A stretch of 37,293 nt of DNA from Lentimicrobiaceae bacterium (GCA_023227965.1 JALOCA010000033.1:1-37293), one strand, 5' to 3'; positions 26,158 to 33,416 are shown, numbered from the stretch's first letter. A program made the numbers and translations. The notes: generated from the sequence alone by a model not told the origin.

Positions 26158-26706
26158 TTATTTTAACTCATACTCTATTCCCAGATAACAATTTGGCGTA
26201 AATTCATTTATCATTAAAAAGAAACCGTCATAAGAACCTATTCCAGCACCTGTAAACAAATGGAATCTCTTAAATGTATATTGGGCACCGATAGATGCCG
26301 TATTTTCAACAATTAGTTTTTTGTGTCTTGTGTAAACAGGTGGACCAAGTTGGTATTCCTTGTACTTGAATTGGTAAATTAAAAAATCAAACTGCCCGAA
26401 TATTTTAAAGTTCTTAAATTGTTCGTCGGAATAATACCTGTAACCTAAGTTTATACCGAATGCTTCTTTTTCATATTTATCAACAGGATCTCCATTTATA
26501 ATTTTTTTTAAACAAGAATAATGTGAGCCTGCATATAAATTATGCCTTTTATATTCGAATGAAAGTGCCGGAATATAATGCAGTGCCTTGTTTGTATATG
26601 AAGTAGAGTAGCGTATCCCATAATGTACACCTGACTGACTATATGCTCCAAAATGAAAGATGAACATGGTCAGTAAAAATATTGGCAATAAAATTTTTTT
26701 ATACAT
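26158..26706 (-). CDS. Small exported outer-membrane barrel-like protein at the end of the toxin array
   Basis: A 182-residue protein with a signal peptide (hydrophobic residues 5-22, ending AYSQ). The mature part alternates hydrophobic and polar residues in strands such as GVHYGIRYSTSY, GINLGYRYYS and the terminal CYLGIEYELK, so it looks like a small (8-strand) outer-membrane barrel. It is preceded by a decayed Rhs tip with the shared leader (26739-26873). By position it occupies the place of an immunity gene whose toxin has been lost, but the barrel-like fold would be unusual for one. I do not recognise a specific family. Confidence 0.65.
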   Translation of the reverse strand: MYKKILLPIFLLTMFIFHFGAYSQSGVHYGIRYSTSYTNKALHYIPALSFEYKRHNLYAGSHYSCLKKIINGDPVDKYEKEAFGINLGYRYYSDEQFKNFKIFGQFDFLIYQFKYKEYQLGPPVYTRHKKLIVENTASIGAQYTFKRFHLFTGAGIGSYDGFFLMINEFTPNCYLGIEYELK

Positions 26707-26738
26707 TTTAGTTTAAGATTGTCCTTTGTGAAACAGAA

Positions 26739-26822
26739 TTATTTCCAAAAGTACCAATAATAATATAAATTTACTTCGGCGTAAGCAGAATCTTGTTCTT
26801 TTATTTTATCTCTGACTGGCAT
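26739..26822 (-). pseudogene. Decayed Rhs tip start (27-codon micro-ORF)
   Basis: Reads MPVRDKIKEQDSAY and on to a stop after 27 codons. The first 13 codons align with the start of the intact displaced tips (MPTGCQIKNQYAA at 35148 and MSTGYQIKDQYSA at 28900), and the leader before it is also shared. The core end and toxin are missing. Whether this short frame is translated is unknown. Confidence 0.55.
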
Positions 26823-26831
26823 ATTTGTTTA

Positions 26832-26873
26832 TTGTAATTGCGAAATTACAAATTTTGCTTTATTACGAGCGGG
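26832..26873. repeat. Cassette leader, copy A
   Basis: TTGTAATT (26832-26839) pairs perfectly with AATTACAA (26844-26851). The second inverted repeat survives only as GAGCGGG. Copy A sits 9 nt upstream (minus strand) of the 26739-26822 micro-ORF. Confidence 0.65.
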
Positions 26874-26900
26874 CAAGAGAAAATTGATCTTTTTCATTTT

Positions 26901-27335
26901 TTATGGGTAGGTTATTGTCCAATTCATTCTTTGTAAGTCTTGTAAGCTTAAATCATAACGCTTTAATACCAAATAATAATGCGTTACAGAACTCCATGGT
27001 ATTTTTTCTATTATTTCGGCATCAAATACATAAACCATTAAGGTGTCTGATGGAATTGACATTCCATCATCAAAAGCATCTTCAAAACAAACCCTACGTC
27101 TTAAAGCTTTAGTATTATTTTTATTTGGATAAACTTTATAAATTGTTGATTCAGGCTCTGGACTTGATGAATGTATAAAATCTAAAGTATCTGGGTAATA
27201 TAAATCTCCCATTAAATACAATGATTTATTTGAATTATTTATAAACTGAATCGTCTTGTGACAATCACTATCTTCTCTTTCACAAGTGCTACTTATAAAA
27301 AGAATGCATGTAAAAAAAATAAAAATGTTTTTCAT
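26901..27335 (-). CDS. Exported lipoprotein, probable orphan immunity protein
   Basis: A 144-residue protein with a lipoprotein signal (MKNIFIFFTCILFISSTC, Cys 18). The mature part begins ERDSDCH-like, includes TIQFINNSNKSLYLMGDLYY, and ends KRYDLSLQDLQRMNWTITYP. Small lipoproteins ending in this way recur in Bacteroidales; I recall no assigned function. It follows a decayed Rhs tip (27348-27398) and leader, so it may be a retained immunity gene that protects against siblings' toxin, with its own toxin deleted. It could equally be an unrelated lipoprotein carried in. The lipoprotein nature is clear, the immunity role is inferred from context. Confidence 0.65.
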   Translation of the reverse strand: MKNIFIFFTCILFISSTCEREDSDCHKTIQFINNSNKSLYLMGDLYYPDTLDFIHSSSPEPESTIYKVYPNKNNTKALRRRVCFEDAFDDGMSIPSDTLMVYVFDAEIIEKIPWSSVTHYYLVLKRYDLSLQDLQRMNWTITYP

Positions 27336-27347
27336 TTTAATATTGTC

Positions 27348-27398
27348 TTAATCTCCGCTGAACGGTATATTGATCTTTTCTTGATACTTTGTTGGCAT
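27348..27398 (-). pseudogene. Decayed Rhs tip start (16-codon micro-ORF)
   Basis: Reads MPTKYQEKINIPFSGD then stop. At the DNA level ATGCCAACA, TATCAA and CAATATnCCG line up with the intact tips at 28900 and 35148, so this is the 5' end of a lost tip. It ends 12 nt before the lipoprotein start codon. Confidence 0.6.
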
Positions 27399-27407
27399 TT
27401 TCGTTTA

Positions 27408-27473
27408 TTGTAATTGCAAAAATGCAATTTCCGCTATGTTCCGAGCGGAATTGCAAATTCTGCTCAGCCGGGG
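27408..27473. repeat. Cassette leader, copy B
   Basis: GAGCGGAATT (27443-27452) and AATTCTGCTC (27456-27465) form a 10-bp stem with one mismatch. A second repeat, AATTGCA (27412-27418) with TGCAATT (27423-27429), replaces the version seen in copies A and E. The boundary motif TGCTCAGCCGGGG (27461-27473) touches the stop codon of the next immunity gene. Confidence 0.75.
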
Positions 27474-27968
27474 TTACTTATTTCCACACTCATTAACTAA
27501 TTTCTTCAGAATAAATTTATTGCTTGTATACAAATAAAGCCATTCCGGATAGTCTGAAACCGGAGAACCAATATCATGTATAACAAACTTTCTTTTAGAT
27601 TTTGTTGTTTCAAAAAAGTTAATAGGCGGATTATTTAAAAAAACAACAAATAAATGTTCTTTATAATAAAAACACCCATAAAGATTAACATACTGTTCGA
27701 AAATAAGTGTTGTTTTTAAATCATAGTTTGCCGACAAATCAATAAATACACTATCGCTTTTTTCAATTATAACAATACTGAAAACAATAGCCTTAGAATA
27801 ATAATCACAATCTTTTAAGCAACAAATAGCATTAGTAATTACCGAATCAAGTTGCTGACTTTTAATTTTTAATAAAGTCAGTTCTTTGTCGTATTTATTG
27901 CATTGAGCAAACAAAACGCCATTAAAAATTAATGGAATGATCAATAAATGTTTTAGAAATGATTTCAT
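27474..27968 (-). CDS. Exported immunity protein candidate for the first JAB toxin
   Basis: A 164-residue protein with a signal peptide (hydrophobic residues 6-20, ending LFAQC; the Cys may also be a lipidation site). The mature part is rich in Cys (residues 22, 49, 50, 54 and 98) with no family I recognise. Its ATG overlaps the stop codon of the JAB tip gene by one base (TAATG), so the two are translationally coupled. Together with its size and position this makes it the likely immunity partner. Export suggests that it acts in the periplasm. The stop codon is immediately followed by the boundary motif of copy B. Confidence 0.7.
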   Translation of the reverse strand: MKSFLKHLLIIPLIFNGVLFAQCNKYDKELTLLKIKSQQLDSVITNAICCLKDCDYYSKAIVFSIVIIEKSDSVFIDLSANYDLKTTLIFEQYVNLYGCFYYKEHLFVVFLNNPPINFFETTKSKRKFVIHDIGSPVSDYPEWLYLYTSNKFILKKLVNECGNK

Positions 27969-28900
27969 TATTTTACTTTTGGTGCTATTATTTCAAACAT
28001 TGGCAAGTTACCAGGTATCGAGAATTGATTAAAAGGCATATACTTGCCATCATTAGGAGTAAAGATGTTAAATTTCGCATTTGGATGTAACATTTGAATC
28101 GTTGTTGCAAAACCAACATCTCCTGGCGAAATAGTTGTCGTGTTATTGTCGTGGCTATGGTCATTTCCTCTGTAAGTATATGTGTAAAGTTGAGTTGTAT
28201 ACAACCCATAACCGCCATAATCTGTGCCTGATTCGCGAGTAGTAGTAATATAATTAAGCCCTTGATCTCCTTCTACACCTACCCTTGATCTACTCCATTC
28301 AACTTTAGAGTTTTTTGCCACAAATTCAAAAAGATTTTTTGCTTTATCATCCCCTCTTACTTTAAGCACATCATATTTATACCATTTATCATCACGAGGG
28401 TCTTTTACTGACTGAGAATATTTACTATCCAAAATCCCTTTATCAACAGTTATAGAATTATCTTTCATCCCATTATCCCAGCTTTCTTTTGTATACAGCA
28501 CATCAAAATTATCGTTTGTTTTTTCAACAAGGTTAACATTTCCTTGATCGTCAACAGTATAATTATCATCAAGTGCTCCAGTCGGATCAATACGAACAAT
28601 TGGGCTATTCTGGCAATAACTATACGGGCTTACCCAGTTTCTTTGGTCTGCTAATGGGTCCATAGTAGTAAAATGAAGTGCTATAGGGTCGTACATCCTT
28701 GCCCCGTAATCGTACCAGTTAAGGCCGTAATCTTCCTGTAGTTCCTTGCCGTTGTACAGGTAATTATTCTTTAAATCTGCACCGGAGGTATAGCCCAAGA
28801 CTTCCAACTGCATGCCAAAGGGATAGTAATGCTGGTATTCCATTACCTGGGGCAGGCCCGGGGCGGAATATTGGTCTTTTATTTGATATCCTGTTGACAT
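27968..28900 (-). CDS. Displaced Rhs tip with JAB/JAMM metallopeptidase-like toxin
   Basis: A 310-residue fragment of an Rhs-type polymorphic toxin. Residues 15-110 are the end of the Rhs core (NNYLYNGKELQEDYGLNWYD, ARMYDP, then the SPYSYCQNSPIVRIDPTG end, the usual hypervariable junction). The last 200 residues are the tip: NLFEFVAKNSKVEWSRSR and a JAMM zinc motif H248-S-H250, S258 and D261, matching the JAB-like toxin group. It starts MSTGYQIKDQYSAPGLPQVM from the shared leader, so it is a complete frame but lacks the shell-forming core and any secretion domain. It may be expressed only if recombined into a full Rhs gene, or act as a reserve. The next gene overlaps its stop codon. Confidence 0.82.
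   Translation of the reverse strand: MSTGYQIKDQYSAPGLPQVMEYQHYYPFGMQLEVLGYTSGADLKNNYLYNGKELQEDYGLNWYDYGARMYDPIALHFTTMDPLADQRNWVSPYSYCQNSPIVRIDPTGALDDNYTVDDQGNVNLVEKTNDNFDVLYTKESWDNGMKDNSITVDKGILDSKYSQSVKDPRDDKWYKYDVLKVRGDDKAKNLFEFVAKNSKVEWSRSRVGVEGDQGLNYITTTRESGTDYGGYGLYTTQLYTYTYRGNDHSHDNNTTTISPGDVGFATTIQMLHPNAKFNIFTPNDGKYMPFNQFSIPGNLPMFEIIAPKVK
28686..28864 (-). repeat. Rhs core-end repeat, copy 1
   Basis: About 180 bp nearly identical to the copies near 30132, 32311 and 34908. It encodes the conserved GYTSGADLKNNYLYNGKEL segment. The copies end where the tips diverge, so they can serve as homology for recombination. Confidence 0.8.
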
Positions 28901-28909
28901 ATTCGTTTA

Positions 28910-28975
28910 TTGTATTTGCGGAATTACAAATTTCTCTTTATTCCGAATAGAAAAATATTTTCCGCTCAGCCGGAA
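28910..28975. repeat. Cassette leader, copy C
   Basis: TTGTATTT (28910-28917) and AATTACAA (28922-28929) form an imperfect hairpin. The second inverted repeat is degenerate (TATTCCGAATA region). The boundary motif CCGCTCAGCCGG is at 28962-28973. The ATG of the JAB tip gene lies 10 nt from the hairpin, in the same layout as copies A, B and E. Confidence 0.7.
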
Positions 28976-28995
28976 ACTTTTGATGTGCCACTTCA

Positions 28996-29427
28996 CTATA
29001 TCGTGTATTTCTTAATATTTATTAGTTTGTATTGTTTTGCTTTTGTACTATATTTATATGTAAAAATCTTACTCCCAGACCAGGCCATCATCACTTCTCC
29101 TTTTTCTTTGGTTACTCCATAATCAATCATTCCTATTTCAATGTTTCCCTGATTTACTTCAATGGGTAAAAGTTTTATCACATAGAGGCTCTTTTTATTT
29201 TTTAAAAAAAACTCCAAGCTATCTGTAACATCAATAATATGATAATTTTTAATCTTTGATGGAAGCTTAATATCAAAACTTTTCATTATATAAACTGTGT
29301 CAATTTTATCCCCCGTGGACAAATGAGCACATAACGCTTGTTGATAAAGTTTAGATGTTTCAGTTTCATCAGAACCTTTAAAAGATAGAATAATCAAACT
29401 TATTATAAATAATGGCAAATATCTCAT
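28996..29427 (-). CDS. Exported immunity protein candidate for the second JAB toxin
   Basis: A 143-residue protein with a hydrophobic signal (residues 3-16, MRYLPLFIISLIILSFKG). The mature part is mostly charged and polar with no family I recognise. It starts 4 nt after the stop of the JAB tip gene, as expected for a coupled toxin-immunity pair. Export again suggests periplasmic action. No lipobox is obvious, so it may be a soluble periplasmic protein. Confidence 0.65.
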   Translation of the reverse strand: MRYLPLFIISLIILSFKGSDETETSKLYQQALCAHLSTGDKIDTVYIMKSFDIKLPSKIKNYHIIDVTDSLEFFLKNKKSLYVIKLLPIEVNQGNIEIGMIDYGVTKEKGEVMMAWSGSKIFTYKYSTKAKQYKLINIKKYTI

Positions 29428-29431
29428 ATTT

Positions 29432-30568
29432 TTACTTTTTAAATATTGACATTGGTATGGTTGCTATTACACCATTTCTTATGTATACATATATTGTTCC
29501 GTTCCCCATTCCAAAAACATAATCTTTCCCTGTAGCTGTATTTATATCTGTTTTTGAAGGTGGTTGTACCCAGCTTGCGGTTCCTCCAGCAACTTTTGTA
29601 GTTCCACTTGGATGACTATGAAAATCAAGATCTCCAACAATAGATGCATTTTTTCCTGAAGCTGAATTTCCGGCGGTTCCCGGTTTTGCAGATGTAACCA
29701 TTCCATTATTAAGGATTCCCCCATATTCACGGTTATTTGTAGCTACTGTTCCACCTGTACCATTATCTTTAACAACTTCCATCATCTTTCCAATGGTTCT
29801 TGGAGATGCAATTTGAATTACGTTTTTCATGTGGTCACCTTTCAAATTCCCTTTCGAAATTTCTGATTCAGTCATTGCTGCCGCTTCTTTTGAAATAGGT
29901 GAAGAAAATCCTCTTTCTTCACCTTTATTAGGGTATATTTCGTTTGTAGTTTGAGATGTTTTTATAACAAAATTTCTATCAGGTTTATCATTTACTACCC
30001 TATAGATTTCTTGCCCTTGCTTATTATAATAAATATCATCATCTAACATGCCATTTGCATCAATCCTTGTAATTGGATTACTCTGGCAATAGTTGTACGG
30101 ACTTACCCAACTGCGTTTTTCTGTTTTCGGGTCAATAGTACTCCACCTTCCAATCACCGGATCATACATCCTTGCGCCGTAATCGTACCAGTTCAGGTTA
30201 TAATCTTCCTGCAATTCCTTGCCGTTGTACAGGTAATTGTTTTTTAAATCGGCACCGGAGGTATAGCCCAGGGCTTCCAATTGCATGCCAAAAGGATAGT
30301 AATGCTGGTATTCCATTACCTGGGGCAGGCCGGGAGCGGCTGCGGCATAGGTGGCACGGGTATTACCTAAGTGGTCTTTCATAAAGTACTCGTAACGGTA
30401 AGTGTTGCCGGTTATTTTTGAGACACTTAATTTTTTAATCAATAAAATTCCTCGGGGCTTGCCCCGGGGTAAAAGAGGATAGTTTGAAAACCTAAGGTTT
30501 TCGATACGCTTGAAAAGCGTAAATTTGCTGAATGGATGAACATATCTACAAACGGCATAACAAAACAC
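29432..30568 (-). CDS. Rhs fragment with JAB/JAMM tip, 5' end disrupted by IS200-type element
   Basis: The open frame covers 378 codons. Homology to the Rhs core starts only at TGNTYRYEYFMKDHLGN (codon 53); the preceding codons read through the insertion-sequence end, including its palindrome (PRGKPRG). The core continues to YDPVIGRWSTIDP and the variant end RITRIDANG. The tip has a JAMM motif H317-S-H319, then S338 and D341, in the variant with a long insert containing WVQPPSKTDIN. The natural start is lost; if translated, a start at ATG 30382 or in the insertion sequence is possible. The shared leader is not present here. The gene is likely silent or IS-driven, while its tip frame is intact. 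Confidence 0.75.
   Translation of the reverse strand: MFCYAVCRYVHPFSKFTLFKRIENLRFSNYPLLPRGKPRGILLIKKLSVSKITGNTYRYEYFMKDHLGNTRATYAAAAPGLPQVMEYQHYYPFGMQLEALGYTSGADLKNNYLYNGKELQEDYNLNWYDYGARMYDPVIGRWSTIDPKTEKRSWVSPYNYCQSNPITRIDANGMLDDDIYYNKQGQEIYRVVNDKPDRNFVIKTSQTTNEIYPNKGEERGFSSPISKEAAAMTESEISKGNLKGDHMKNVIQIASPRTIGKMMEVVKDNGTGGTVATNNREYGGILNNGMVTSAKPGTAGNSASGKNASIVGDLDFHSHPSGTTKVAGGTASWVQPPSKTDINTATGKDYVFGMGNGTIYVYIRNGVIATIPMSIFKK
30132..30412 (-). repeat. Rhs core-end repeat, copy 2
   Basis: About 280 bp of Rhs core shared with copy 3, ending sharply at GTTGCCGGT (30404-30412), where the insertion-sequence end begins. This boundary marks the breakpoint in the gene. Confidence 0.75.
30486..30521 (+). 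promoter_or_regulatory. Two tandem hairpins in the transposase leader
   Basis: GAAAACC/GGTTTTC (30486-30502) and TACGCTT/AAGCGTA (30505-30521) are adjacent perfect hairpins between the left end and the ATG. In IS200 a 5' stem-loop blocks translation of the transposase; a similar role is likely here. Confidence 0.5.
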
Positions 30569-30972
30569 TTCTTTTGTATCATTTGGTTTTTCCGGTGAAA
30601 TATAGACGGAAAGTGATAAGTGGCCCGATTGGTGAGGCGATTAAAGATATCAGCCTGGAGATTGGCGATCGTTTTGAAATAGAGTTTGTAGAGATCGGCA
30701 CAGATGAAGACCACATTCATTTTTTGGTTCAGGGGGTACCGACGATGTCTGTAGGACAGATTATAAGGATCATAAAAAGCATCACATCCCGAGAGATTTT
30801 TCACAGATTTCCAGAAGTGAAGAAAGCATTGTGGGGTGGCAGTTTCTGGACAAGTGGATACTATGCGAATACGGTTGGTCAATATGGCAACACGGAAGTT
30901 ATAAAGAAGTATGTTGAGAATCAGGGAATGAAATACAATCAATTGCATACTCAACAGCTTAGTTTGTGGTGA
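30532..30972 (+). CDS. tnpA: IS200/IS605-family transposase TnpA (Y1 HUH)
   Basis: A 146-residue Y1 HUH transposase, a typical IS200 length. The metal-binding pair is in DHIHFLVQ and the catalytic tyrosine in IKKYVENQG near the end; SFWTSGYYANTVG is a family signature. It cuts and joins single-stranded DNA at hairpin ends. The frame is intact and could be active. The short size and the matching end hairpins make it a complete element. The start at ATG 30532 follows two hairpins that probably limit translation. No accessory tnpB is present. Confidence 0.93.
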   Translation: MDEHIYKRHNKTLLLYHLVFPVKYRRKVISGPIGEAIKDISLEIGDRFEIEFVEIGTDEDHIHFLVQGVPTMSVGQIIRIIKSITSREIFHRFPEVKKALWGGSFWTSGYYANTVGQYGNTEVIKKYVENQGMKYNQLHTQQLSLW

Positions 30973-31011
30973 TCTTTCTTTAAGATACCTCGGGGCTTGC
31001 CCCGGGGTCAT

Positions 31012-31608
31012 TCATTCAAAAAGAAATTTAATAAATTTTTCGCCATCCCAATAAAAGGCAATACTTTCGCTTTCAATGAAATTTTCGACAAGAATTCCAT
31101 CGTTTAAGACATCAATTGTTTCCTCCGCTGCGTCCCATTTCCCTTTTTTTTCAACTGAAAGAATCATTTCTATTTTCTTAACATTTTTGTAATTACCTAA
31201 TATAAAATATTTATAGCCACTATTTATCCTAAGGAATACAAAAAGAGTTAATTCTTTTGATTGAGGGTTTAAAAGGAATATTGAGAAATCTAAATATCCA
31301 TCACCATTAAAATCACTTGAAGTAATAAAAGGTAAATTTTTATTATCAGCGGAAGGTTTCCATCCTTCAGCATAGTCCTCGATAGTAGGTAGTTTATAGT
31401 TGGGAAATTTTTTACTTAAAAACTTTATTAATGAAGTTGGAATATCGTTAATTGAATCAATTTGAAGGTTTTTCAAATTATCAATAATAGTTTCGTTCTC
31501 TTTAATGTCGTAATTTTTCAAACTATTACTCAACTTTTCCTTATTTTTTTCTATTTGGCTATAGCAACAAAGGGAAAATGTTAAAAATAAAAAAAGCAAC
31601 TTATTCAT
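31012..31608 (-). CDS. Exported immunity protein candidate for the MepA-like tip
   Basis: A 198-residue protein with a hydrophobic signal (residues 3-17, ending LCCYSQ; the Cys-Cys could be lipidated). The mature part has a FNGDGYLDFSIFLL segment that resembles an FG-GAP or VCBS calcium strand, and ends AFYWDGEKFIKFLFE. It is 6 nt after the MepA-like tip gene and runs to the right end of the insertion sequence, the usual layout for an immunity partner. Export suggests action in the periplasm. I do not recognise the family. Confidence 0.65.
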   Translation of the reverse strand: MNKLLFLFLTFSLCCYSQIEKNKEKLSNSLKNYDIKENETIIDNLKNLQIDSINDIPTSLIKFLSKKFPNYKLPTIEDYAEGWKPSADNKNLPFITSSDFNGDGYLDFSIFLLNPQSKELTLFVFLRINSGYKYFILGNYKNVKKIEMILSVEKKGKWDAAEETIDVLNDGILVENFIESESIAFYWDGEKFIKFLFE

Positions 31609-31614
31609 ATCAAT

Positions 31615-33267
31615 TTATTTCTTTTTAATAAACGTTAAATGTCCATGATCATTATGACCACCTATCTTTTTACCATTAACAATTAATGGAATGTTTCCAA
31701 CTTTCCAAACATCCATATTTGAAACATAATTTTTTGTAAACCCCCATTTGCCTGCTGTTTCAAGAAATGAATGGTTACTTTCAGCAGAAAAGTTTGAATT
31801 TGTTACTTTTCCTTGAAAACTCTGATAATCTTCATTTAAATATCGGAAATCAATACAATCTCCAGAATAACCGTTTTCACCACCATGCATTTTATGGTCT
31901 CCTCCTGGTGCACCTCCGTTTTCATTCGACATATCACCAAAATCAATTTTAAAACCACTATTAGATGTTTCCTTCATTTCAGTTACAAGTCCGAAAGTTG
32001 CTGCAGCTGTTTCGGGATTTAAGTAATGATCGCCTCCCTCATCCTCTTTTCCATATCTTCCAAATCCTTCTCCACTATCAGGAAATTTTACTAATCCCTT
32101 TTCATTTATCCCTAAAGTATATGTTTGGACTTGTTTTCCATCATTTGAAACAACGAAAGTATGTGATTTGCTATCCTTAACTTCAATACAATTAATTTGT
32201 CGATTATTAATGTTAATATTAAAAGTGTCCAATCCTAATACATCAATAAATTTAATAGGATTATTATAAGTGTATGTGTAACCAGTCCAATCATAATGTT
32301 TTTCATTTATTGGGTCAACAGTACTCCATCTACCAATTACCGGGTCGTACATCCTTGCCCCGTAGTCGTACCAGTTCAGGTTGTAATCTTCCTGCAATTC
32401 CTTGCCGTTGTAAAGGTAATTATTCTTTAAATCGGCACCGGAGGTATAGCCCAGGGCTTCCAATTGCATGCCAAAAGGATAGTAATGCTGGTATTCCATT
32501 ACCTGCGGCAGGCCGGGGGCGGCAGCGGCATAGGTAGCACGGGTATTTCCCAGGTGGTCTTTCATAAAGTACTCGTAACGGTAAGTGTTGCCGGTAGGTA
32601 CTAAGCGTCCTTCGGAGGTAAGGATGTATTGCAGCACACCGTTTTGGTTATAAACAAAATTACCAAGGTAATACGTCCCGCCGGTAACGGCACTACCTGC
32701 CAGTACTTTCTTTGCCAGCTTCGCACCGGTGGCATCGTAGGTGTATTGTATCTTATTACCGGAAGTAAGGTCAATCAGTTCTGGTTTATTAAGGTAATTG
32801 TAGCTGATAGCGGTTATGTTTTTATCTGCATCCGAGGTCATGTTGCCGTTAGCATCATAAAAATATCCTTGCTGGGTGGAAGTGCTTCCTGCGTAATCGG
32901 TAACATTTGCCACATCGCCCATAGCATCGGTGATATAACTTATCTGGTTGCTTGCTTCTCCACTCAGGTAATGAAAATTTAACTGGTCAATTTTCACTTC
33001 GTTGTCGGCATAGCGGTTTAAGGTAAGAATGTTTCCGTTGGCATCGTAGGTAAGTTGTTCGGAAAAAGAGTTATCGTAAGTCCAGCTTCCGCCGCTGCTT
33101 TTTTGTGCAAACAAGGCACTGTTTAAACGGTTGGCGTCATCATAGGTAAAGTTATAGGCATAGGCATCGGTGCTGTGGTTGTTTATCCACTGCATGGCAG
33201 AAATATTGCCGTTGTAAAGCGGGGTGCTTCCTCCTACCGGCTGTGGCTGGCTATAAAGTAATTGCAT
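31615..33267 (-). CDS. Rhs fragment with MepA-like peptidoglycan endopeptidase tip
   Basis: The largest Rhs piece here: 550 residues from the ATG at 33267. The reading frame and Rhs homology (segments such as YLYNIRGWLTQINNPGN) extend upstream to about 33389, so the true start is not this ATG. The region has YD-type repeats (YFYDANGNMTSDADKN) to about residue 345, then the tip. The tip carries H461, D473 and the HNDHGHL motif (H538, H541, H543), matching the LAS zinc peptidases such as MepA that cleave peptidoglycan crosslinks. The segment DCIDFRYLNED is near the first metal site. The fragment is truncated exactly at the inverted repeat of copy D, so the encoded product is incomplete unless an upstream frame is fused. 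Confidence 0.8.
   Translation of the reverse strand: MQLLYSQPQPVGGSTPLYNGNISAMQWINNHSTDAYAYNFTYDDANRLNSALFAQKSSGGSWTYDNSFSEQLTYDANGNILTLNRYADNEVKIDQLNFHYLSGEASNQISYITDAMGDVANVTDYAGSTSTQQGYFYDANGNMTSDADKNITAISYNYLNKPELIDLTSGNKIQYTYDATGAKLAKKVLAGSAVTGGTYYLGNFVYNQNGVLQYILTSEGRLVPTGNTYRYEYFMKDHLGNTRATYAAAAPGLPQVMEYQHYYPFGMQLEALGYTSGADLKNNYLYNGKELQEDYNLNWYDYGARMYDPVIGRWSTVDPINEKHYDWTGYTYTYNNPIKFIDVLGLDTFNININNRQINCIEVKDSKSHTFVVSNDGKQVQTYTLGINEKGLVKFPDSGEGFGRYGKEDEGGDHYLNPETAAATFGLVTEMKETSNSGFKIDFGDMSNENGGAPGGDHKMHGGENGYSGDCIDFRYLNEDYQSFQGKVTNSNFSAESNHSFLETAGKWGFTKNYVSNMDVWKVGNIPLIVNGKKIGGHNDHGHLTFIKKK
32311..32595 (-). repeat. Rhs core-end repeat, copy 3
   Basis: About 285 bp shared with copy 2 (30132-30412). 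The core continues upstream here but stops at 30412 in copy 2, so copy 2 was interrupted by the insertion sequence. Confidence 0.75.
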
Positions 33268-33389
33268 AGCAAACAGGTCTTTTTCAGAGGATAAATTACC
33301 CGGGTTATTAATCTGGGTAAGCCATCCACGGATGTTGTAAAGATAGTCGGTTTTTTGTAAACAAGGGCCAAAAGTGCTGCCGGTTTTTT

Positions 33390-33416
33390 CGGAATTGCAA
33401 ATTCCGCTTAGCCGGG
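33390..33416. repeat. Cassette leader, copy D (truncated)
   Basis: CGGAATT (33390-33396) and AATTCCG (33400-33406) form the first inverted repeat, followed by CCGCTTAGCCGGG (33404-33416). The second repeat and the start codon are missing: the Rhs core joins the repeat directly. Confidence 0.65.

Larger units (their letters stand above)
30450..31007. mobile_element. IS200-type insertion sequence with identical end palindromes
   Basis: A single plus-strand transposase gene is bounded by two copies in the same orientation of CCTCGGGGCTTGCCCCGGGG (30450-30469 and 30988-31007), each a 9-bp hairpin. IS200/IS605 elements end in such subterminal hairpins and transpose as single-strand circles. The element lies between the MepA-like cassette's immunity gene (stop codon 5 nt from the right hairpin) and the truncated JAB Rhs gene. 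The real tips may lie a few bases outside the hairpins. Identical ends are also reminiscent of REP sequences flanking a REP-type transposase. Confidence 0.8.

Noticed and set aside
30439..31011. Minus-strand 190-codon open frame over the transposase
   Set aside because: It is the reverse-strand shadow of tnpA, whose plus-strand protein has clear HUH and tyrosine motifs. The shadow protein has no recognisable features.
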